The notes under the pieces are model-generated. The model saw nothing but the letters and a program-made list of their open reading frames with translations, was not told where the DNA came from and made no database searches. From Kribbella sp. CA-293567 (GTDB lineage Bacteria > Actinomycetota > Actinomycetes > Propionibacteriales > Kribbellaceae): DNA of 64,000 bases. Both the position numbers and the translations under genes were made by a program. The stretch covers positions 3,038,001 through 3,102,000 of the forward strand of contig NZ_CP114065.1 of NCBI RefSeq assembly GCF_027627575.1, given 5' to 3'. Below are positions 59,254 through 64,000 of this stretch, piece by piece (within the stretch, counting starts at the first letter, position 1; the number at the start of each line of letters is the position of its first letter).

Positions 59254-60105
59254 TCACCAGCGCCGGGGGAGTCGGGGCCAGCGGCAGAGGAAGGCGCCGA
59301 CGGCCAGCTCCAGGGCGGGGTACGAGCCCCAGAGGTCCGGGCGGTGTACGGGGATGATGTGCCAGCCGAGGCCGGCCAGGTCGGTACGCCGCTTCTCGTC
59401 GCGGGTCTGCTGGCGGTCACGGGAGTGCCAGCGGTCGGAGTCGTACTCGAGGCCAAGCCGCCGGTTGTCCACCGGATCGGGGTAGGCGACATCGACCCGG
59501 TAGTCGCGGTCAGGGCCTTTGATGCGCATCTGCAGTTCGGGTCGCCCGAAGCCGGCGTCGAGGAGGCGTAGCCGCAGCCACGACTCACCTGGGGACTCCG
59601 CTCGGGAGTCGGCGTACTTGAAGATCTGGCGAGCCTGAGGGATGCCGCGATGTCCGGCGTAGTCGTCCAGGAGTACTTCGAGGTCCGCGCGCTCGACTCG
59701 GCCGGAGCGCAGGAGGGCGTCGACCGCCGACAACGCGAACGGGCGAGGCAGGGTGAGTGCAAGCTCCACGCCGGTGGCTGTCGGGCTGACCACCGTCAGA
59801 CCGGCGACCCGGACTGTGTCTGCGGCCTCGCTCGTCCAGTGGATCGACACCTTGTCGTCGGTACGCAGCGCGGTGGTGGGAATCCCATGGATCCAGGCAG
59901 CGAGTTGCCCGGAAGCGATCGCGCCTTCCGGGAGAACGAGCGCGGCGGCGGCCGACCGCAACTCGGGGGTGTCAGGGGTGTCGACGGCGACGTAGACATC
60001 GGCCAGCAGGTGGCGGATCTCGTCGCAGGACAGCAGCCACTGCAGCTTCTTGCCGGCTTGCCTCCCGCGGAACGGAAGGCCAGCGAAGAACGGTGGAAAC
60101 GACAT
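59254..60105 (-). CDS. DUF559-type endonuclease-like protein
   Basis: Protein of 283 residues with a C-terminal domain of the very-short-patch-repair/PD-(D/E)XK-like DUF559 group: GRPELQMRIKG, YRVDVAYPDPVDNRRLGLEYDSDRWHS (with the D and E-x-D residues) and RDEKRRTDLAGLGWHIIPV. The N-terminal part (about 1-150) resembles the AbiEi/transcriptional-regulator-like region often seen in these actinobacterial proteins. ATG at 60105 is chosen; the frame continues upstream through the 48-base repeats as SPSRPVDNA units, which is probably not coding. Function unknown. Confidence 0.7.
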   Translation of the reverse strand: MSFPPFFAGLPFRGRQAGKKLQWLLSCDEIRHLLADVYVAVDTPDTPELRSAAAALVLPEGAIASGQLAAWIHGIPTTALRTDDKVSIHWTSEAADTVRVAGLTVVSPTATGVELALTLPRPFALSAVDALLRSGRVERADLEVLLDDYAGHRGIPQARQIFKYADSRAESPGESWLRLRLLDAGFGRPELQMRIKGPDRDYRVDVAYPDPVDNRRLGLEYDSDRWHSRDRQQTRDEKRRTDLAGLGWHIIPVHRPDLWGSYPALELAVGAFLCRWPRLPRRW

Positions 60106-60142
60106 CGGCACAGGATCGCCGAAGGCAGCCCTTCCGTGCTTT

Positions 60143-60285
60143 GCGTTGTCCACAGGACGCGAAGGCGAAGCACTCCAGCCGCCCGGCGCCGCGTTGTCCA
60201 CAGGACGCGACGGCGAGGCAGTCAACCTGCCGGCACTGCGTTGTCCACAGGCTGCGGAGGCGAAGCAGTCCGCCCGCCTGCCGCC
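60143..60285. repeat. three 48-base repeats with DnaA-box-like cores
   Basis: Three direct repeats begin at 60143, 60191 and 60238, each opening GCGTTGTCCACAGG. The core TTGTCCACA (60146, 60194 and 60241) equals the preferred high-GC actinobacterial DnaA box. The units then share a GGCGAAGCA-like segment and diverge. The array fills most of the 60106-60358 gap between the DUF559 gene and the end of the DUF349 gene. Confidence 0.75.
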
Positions 60286-60310
60286 GCGTCCGCCAGGCAC
60301 ACAGACAGCA

Positions 60311-60350
60311 AGCAGCCCGCCTGCCTGGCGAACCAGGGCGGCGGGCTGCT
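60311..60350. terminator. terminator hairpin after the DUF349 gene
   Basis: Perfect 11-base outer stem (AGCAGCCCGCC, 60311-60321, and complement at 60340-60350) with an inner CCTGG/CCAGG stem around CGAA. It lies 9 bases downstream of the end of the minus-strand DUF349 gene. Confidence 0.75.
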
Positions 60351-60358
60351 GTCAGAGC

Positions 60359-61585
60359 TCAGCTGAAGTCGGCGAGGGCGTTCTGGGCCTGGGTGAGCCA
60401 TTCGCGGCGGGCGGCGATGGCTTCGTGGGCTTCGGCGGCCTTGCGGGTGTTGCCTTGGGCCTCGTGCTTGGCGGCCTGCTTCTCCAGGTCGGTGATCAGC
60501 GACTGGAGCTGCTTCACCGTGGCCTCGGCGCGGGCCCGGGCCTCGGGGTTGCTGTTCTTCCAGACGTCGTCCTCGGCGGACTTGACCGCCTGCTCGACGG
60601 CGCGCAGCCGGCCGTCGATCGAGCGCATCGAGTCCCGCGGGATCTTGCCGATCGCGTCCCAGCGGTCGAGCAGGTCGCGGAGCTGCTCGCGGGCGGCCTT
60701 GGCGTCGGTGACCGGCAGGATCGCCTCGATCTCGACCAGCAGCGCTTCCTTGGCCGCCTGGTTGGCGACCTGCTCCTCGTTCTCCTCGGCCTGGACCGCG
60801 TCGCGGGCGCCGAAGAACGCGTCCTGCGCGCTGCGGAACCGCGCCCACAGCTTGTCGTCGACCTCGCGCGGCGCCGGGCCGGCCGCCTTCCACTGCCGCA
60901 TCAGGTCGCGGAAACGGCCGGACGTCGGGCCCCAGTCGGTGTTCGACGAGAGCGCCTCGGCCTCGGTCGCCAGCCGCTCCTTCACCGCGGCCGCCTCGTC
61001 ACGCTTGGAGGACAGCTCGGAGAAGTGCTGCTTGCGGTGCCGGGTGTACGTCGTCCGCGCGGAGGAGAACCGGTGCCACAGCTCGTCGTCACTCGACTTG
61101 TCGAGGCGGGGGAGCGCCTTCCACTCGTCCAGCAGTTCGCGCAGCCGGGTGACGCCGTGCCGCCAGTCGCTGCCGGCGGCGATCGTCTCGGCCTCGGTCG
61201 CGATCTTGGTCTTCGCGGCCCGGGCCTCCTCGACCTTCGCGGCCCGCTCGGCCTTCTTCTTCTCGCGCTGCTGGGCGACCAGCGGGGTGAGCGCCTCCAG
61301 CCGGGCCCGCAGCCCGTCCAGGTCGCCGACGGCCTGCGCCTCGTCGATCGCGCCGGTCACCTTCTTCACCGCGGCCCGCGCGTCGTCCGGCGAGACGGTA
61401 CCGGCCTGGACCCGCTTCTCCAGCAGCTCCACCTCGAACGCGAGAGCGTCGTACCGGCGGGTGTAGAAGGCGAGTGCCTCCTCGGGGTTCGCGTCCGGCC
61501 ACTGGCCGACCGCCCTCTCCCCGTCCTTGGTCCGGACGAAGACCGTTCCGTCGTCGGCTACCCGGCCCCAGCTCTCCTCGGCCAC
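60359..61585 (-). CDS. DUF349 domain protein
   Basis: Highly charged helical protein of 408 residues. It contains repeated DUF349 units (for example DWGPTSGRFRDLMRQWKAAGPAPREVDDKLWARFRSAQDAFF and DWRHGVTRLRELLDEWKALPR), each with a conserved Trp, spread over about residues 110-330. GTG at 61585 with GAAGGGG upstream is chosen as the start; the phase is open further up without support. In actinobacteria it lies near relA and hisS, as here. Function unknown; a coiled, possibly nucleic-acid-linked scaffold is one guess. Confidence 0.8.
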   Translation of the reverse strand: MAEESWGRVADDGTVFVRTKDGERAVGQWPDANPEEALAFYTRRYDALAFEVELLEKRVQAGTVSPDDARAAVKKVTGAIDEAQAVGDLDGLRARLEALTPLVAQQREKKKAERAAKVEEARAAKTKIATEAETIAAGSDWRHGVTRLRELLDEWKALPRLDKSSDDELWHRFSSARTTYTRHRKQHFSELSSKRDEAAAVKERLATEAEALSSNTDWGPTSGRFRDLMRQWKAAGPAPREVDDKLWARFRSAQDAFFGARDAVQAEENEEQVANQAAKEALLVEIEAILPVTDAKAAREQLRDLLDRWDAIGKIPRDSMRSIDGRLRAVEQAVKSAEDDVWKNSNPEARARAEATVKQLQSLITDLEKQAAKHEAQGNTRKAAEAHEAIAARREWLTQAQNALADFS

Positions 61586-61861
61586 AACTCGCCCCTTCCG
61601 GCGGTATGCACTGCGCTCGTTCCCATTCTGGTCAGTCGCCGGTTCATCCGGCGGCACAGGGCCCAGACGGGCGCGTCGGCAACTGACCCCACGCGTATCA
61701 CTGAACAATCACAAACTCCTGGCCGCTGCGCAACGGGAATGCGATCACAATCGGACACAGAACAAGCAGCCGGTGATCGGGCCGGACAATCCGGTTCGTA
61801 CTCCGTACGCCGTCACCGGTAGCCTTGACAGGTCCCTCAGTTCGCTCCAGGAAGGTCTGTC

Positions 61862-62548
61862 GTGCTCATCGCCGGGTTCCCCGCGGGGTCGTGGGGTACG
61901 AACTGCTACGTCGTCGCCACCGGCCAGGGCACGGAGTGCATCGTGATCGACCCGGGGCAGGACGCCACCGCCGGGGTCGAGCAGGTGGTCCGGGAGAACA
62001 AGCTGAAGCCCGTCGCGGTGCTCCTCACCCACGGGCACATCGACCACATGTTCTCGGTGCTGCCCGTCTGCGGCGCCTACGACAGCACCGCCTGGATCCA
62101 CGCGGACGACCGGCACCTGCTGGCCGACCCGATGGCCGGCATCAGCCAGGAGAGCGCCCGGATGCTGCTCGGTGGCGACCACGAGTTCGCCGAGCCCGAC
62201 GACGTCCAGGAGCTGGTGGACGGTCAGCGGCTCGAGCTCGCGGGCCTGGACCTGACCGTCGACCACACCCCGGGTCACACCCGCGGCTCGGTCACCTTCA
62301 CCACGCCGTACCTCGGTCCTGAGGACGTGCCCGCGGTGCTGTTCTCCGGCGACGTGCTGTTCGCCGGGTCGATCGGCCGGACGGATCTGCCCGGCGGCGA
62401 CCATCCGGCGATGCTGCAGACGCTGGCCACCAAGATCCTGCCGATGCGCGACGAGATCGTCGTGCTGCCCGGTCATGGTGGCCAGACCACGATCGGCCGG
62501 GAAAAGGCGACCAATCCTTACCTGCAGGACCTGGAGACACAGAAATGA
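61862..62548 (+). CDS. MBL-fold hydrolase (glyoxalase II-like)
   Basis: Metallo-beta-lactamase fold protein of 228 residues with the dinuclear metal motif THGHIDHMFS, then VDHTPGHTRGSVTF, LFSGDVLFAGSIGRTDLPGGD and LPGHGGQTTIGREKATNPYL at the end, as in YcbL/glyoxalase II-like enzymes. It hydrolyses thioesters in the family; the true substrate is unknown. GTG start follows AGGAAGG. It precedes hisS by 10 bases and belongs to the conserved DUF349/MBL/hisS/aspS neighbourhood. The 276-base gap upstream shows only promoter-like AT patches and no gene. Confidence 0.86.
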   Translation: MLIAGFPAGSWGTNCYVVATGQGTECIVIDPGQDATAGVEQVVRENKLKPVAVLLTHGHIDHMFSVLPVCGAYDSTAWIHADDRHLLADPMAGISQESARMLLGGDHEFAEPDDVQELVDGQRLELAGLDLTVDHTPGHTRGSVTFTTPYLGPEDVPAVLFSGDVLFAGSIGRTDLPGGDHPAMLQTLATKILPMRDEIVVLPGHGGQTTIGREKATNPYLQDLETQK

Positions 62549-62558
62549 GCAAGGCCGC

Positions 62559-63914
62559 ATGAGCAAGATCAGTCCGATCAGCGGGTTCCCCGAGTTCCTT
62601 CCCGGCGACCGGATCGTCGAGCAGCACTTCCTCGACGTGATCCGGCAGACCTTCGAGCTGCACGGTTTCGCGTCGATCGAGACCCGCGCCGTCGAGCCGG
62701 TCGAGCGGCTGTCGAACCAGGGCGAGGACGCCGACAAGGAGATCTACGCGGTTCGCCGGCTGGGCGCCGCGGCCGACGAGAAGTCGGAGCTCGGCCTGCA
62801 CTTCGACCTGACCGTGCCGTTCGCGCGGTACGTGCTGGAGAACGCCGGCAAGCTCGCGTTCCCGTTCCGCCGCTACCAGATCCAGAAGGTCTGGCGCGGC
62901 GAGCGGCCGCAGGAGGGCCGGTACCGCGAGTTCGCGCAGGCCGACATCGACATCGTCGGCGACGGCACGCTGCCGTTCCACTACGAGGTCGAGCTGCCTC
63001 TCGTCATCGCCGACGCTTTCCGCAAGCTGCCGATCCCGCCGTTCCGGATCCAGGTCAACAACCGGCAGATCCCGGAGGGGTTCTACCGCGGCCTGGGCAT
63101 CGAGGACGTCGCTTCGGTACTGCGGATCGTCGACAAGCTGGACAAGATCGGCCCGGACAAGGTCACCCAGTTGCTGACCGCCGAGAACGGTCCGGCCCTG
63201 TCGCCGGAGACGGCCAAGCAGGTGCTCCGGCTGGCCGAGATCTCCAGCACCGACGCGTCGTTCGTCGAGCAGGTCCGGGCGCTGGGCGTCGAGCACGAGA
63301 TCCTCGACGAGGGGCTCGAGCGGCTGGCGGCGATCATGACCGCGGCCAACGAGCACGCACCCGGCCTGCTGGTCGCCGACCTGAAGATCGCCCGCGGCCT
63401 GGACTACTACACCGGCACGGTCTACGAGACTCAGTTGATCGGGCACGAGTCCTACGGCTCGATCTGCTCGGGCGGTCGCTACGACTCGCTCGCCAGCGAC
63501 GGCAAGACGACGTACCCGGGCGTGGGGATCTCGATCGGGGTCTCCCGGTTGATCACCCGGTTGATCAGCCAGGGTCTGGTCAAGGGCTCCCGCAGTACGC
63601 CGACCGCGGTATTGATTGCCCTGAACAACGAAGACGAGCGGGCCGACGCGATGCGGACGGCGGCGACGTTGCGCGGCCGGGGGATCCCGGTCGAGGTGGC
63701 GCCGGCGGCGGCGAAGTTCGGCAAGCAGATCAAGTTCGCCGATCGGCGTGGCATTCCGTTCGTGTGGTTCGCCACCGAGGTCGGCGCTGAAGTGAAGGAC
63801 ATCCGCAGCGGCGAGCAGGTGCAGGCCGATCCGGCCACCTGGTCACCGCCCGCGCAGGACGTACGACCCAGCATCGAAACACCGCAGCTCGAAACCCCTC
63901 AGGAGAACTCGTGA
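62559..63914 (+). CDS. hisS: histidyl-tRNA synthetase
   Basis: Class II synthetase of 451 residues that charges tRNA-His. Motif 2 region [32 protein letters not shown], histidine-A motifs [11 protein letters not shown] and the [11 protein letters not shown] segment, motif 3 [11 protein letters not shown], and a C-terminal anticodon-binding domain (about 330-420) are all present; the last 20 residues are a flexible tail. It belongs to the longer HisRS type with intact [16 protein letters not shown] near residue 80. ATG at 62559 is used. A five-codon frame (62545-62562, MSKAA) overlaps the MBL stop and the hisS start. Its stop overlaps aspS (GTGA). Confidence 0.96.
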   Translation: MSKISPISGFPEFLPGDRIVEQHFLDVIRQTFELHGFASIETRAVEPVERLSNQGEDADKEIYAVRRLGAAADEKSELGLHFDLTVPFARYVLENAGKLAFPFRRYQIQKVWRGERPQEGRYREFAQADIDIVGDGTLPFHYEVELPLVIADAFRKLPIPPFRIQVNNRQIPEGFYRGLGIEDVASVLRIVDKLDKIGPDKVTQLLTAENGPALSPETAKQVLRLAEISSTDASFVEQVRALGVEHEILDEGLERLAAIMTAANEHAPGLLVADLKIARGLDYYTGTVYETQLIGHESYGSICSGGRYDSLASDGKTTYPGVGISIGVSRLITRLISQGLVKGSRSTPTAVLIALNNEDERADAMRTAATLRGRGIPVEVAPAAAKFGKQIKFADRRGIPFVWFATEVGAEVKDIRSGEQVQADPATWSPPAQDVRPSIETPQLETPQENS

Positions 63915-64000
63915 TCCGTACCCATTCCGCCGGCTCGTTGCGAGCCGGGAACACCGGACAGACCGTCACGTTGGCGGGCTGGGTGGCGCGGCGGCGCGAT
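63911..64000 (+). CDS. aspS: aspartyl-tRNA synthetase, 3' partial
   Basis: First 30 codons, beginning GTG and sharing GTGA with the hisS stop. The visible start [18 protein letters not shown] and AGWVARRRD is the N-terminus of the anticodon-binding OB fold of AspRS. The rest lies past the window end. The hisS-aspS order is the normal one. Confidence 0.88.
   Translation, partial: MIRTHSAGSLRAGNTGQTVTLAGWVARRRD

Noticed and set aside
60143..60285. Possible CRISPR array or coding repeat (SPSRPVDNA units in the frame upstream of the DUF559 start)
   Set aside because: The intervals between the cores are themselves similar, so they are repeats rather than spacers; the peptide repeat is only the translation of the DNA repeat.
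61825..61830. TTGACA as a -35 element for the MBL gene
   Set aside because: It lies only 32 bases before the start codon and no -10 element fits at the right distance.

Overview
The window reads as chromosome of a high-GC actinobacterium. The gene content and order suggest the Nocardioidaceae, perhaps Kribbella, but that is inference from gene order and codon use, not from a marker gene. Almost every frame ends its codons in G or C. Neighbouring genes commonly share ATGA, GTGA, TTGA or TGATG start/stop overlaps. No rRNA, tRNA, CRISPR array, prophage or insertion sequence was seen.

Layout. 1-4.0 kb: the end of a valine-type degradation pair (3-hydroxyisobutyrate dehydrogenase, enoyl-CoA hydratase), a secreted zinc metalloprotease and a lipoate ligase. 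4.0-25.8 kb: a large purine catabolic locus. A tightly packed minus-strand operon runs from a urate/xanthine permease (17134) through xanthine dehydrogenase (xdhABC), guanine deaminase, UraD, UraH, uricase and 8-oxoguanine deaminase to a CitE-like DUF6986 enzyme (4827), followed by an IclR regulator. A PucR regulator lies upstream of the permease. Divergent from pucR is a plus-strand operon hyi-glxR-gcl-glxK-allB-allE. Together they take guanine, 8-oxoguanine, xanthine and urate to allantoin, open the allantoin ring, and recover glyoxylate carbon as glycerate phosphate. No allantoate hydrolase or ureidoglycolate-cleaving enzyme is recognisable in the window.

25.9-38.6 kb: a PadR/HAAS membrane pair, GT87 enzymes, a minus-strand group (GT2, DUF2064-methyltransferase fusion, GT87, ATP-grasp, degenerate WhiB-like), a divergent OmpR-type two-component system, an epimerase-mtnP pair, and an ECF sigma factor. 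38.6-44.7 kb: a PolA-like polymerase, then pdxR-pdxS-DUF6891-pdxT (vitamin B6) and yebC. 44.9-57.7 kb: DUF4442, CPBP protease and Eis-like acetyltransferase, then the conserved actinobacterial order ruvCAB-yajC-secD-secF-apt-relA and a lipoprotein. 57.7-60.4 kb: an accessory island holding palindromic and tandem repeats, an attenuator-like leader ahead of a GNAT acetyltransferase and a stand-alone IF-1 gene, a DUF559 gene and an array of DnaA-box-like repeats. 60.4-64 kb: DUF349, MBL hydrolase, hisS and the start of aspS.

Most notable: (1) a urate/xanthine permease fused to a UraD-like domain whose catalytic His position is Tyr; (2) an 18-codon leader ORF and a stem-loop that traps the ribosome binding site of a GNAT-IF-1 gene pair; (3) related palindromes in front of the iclR gene and the glyoxylate operon, suggesting one shared regulator; (4) a triple PdxR-like operator before pdxS; (5) a near-perfect SOS box before ruvC; (6) a dispersed palindromic repeat and a triple DnaA-box array.
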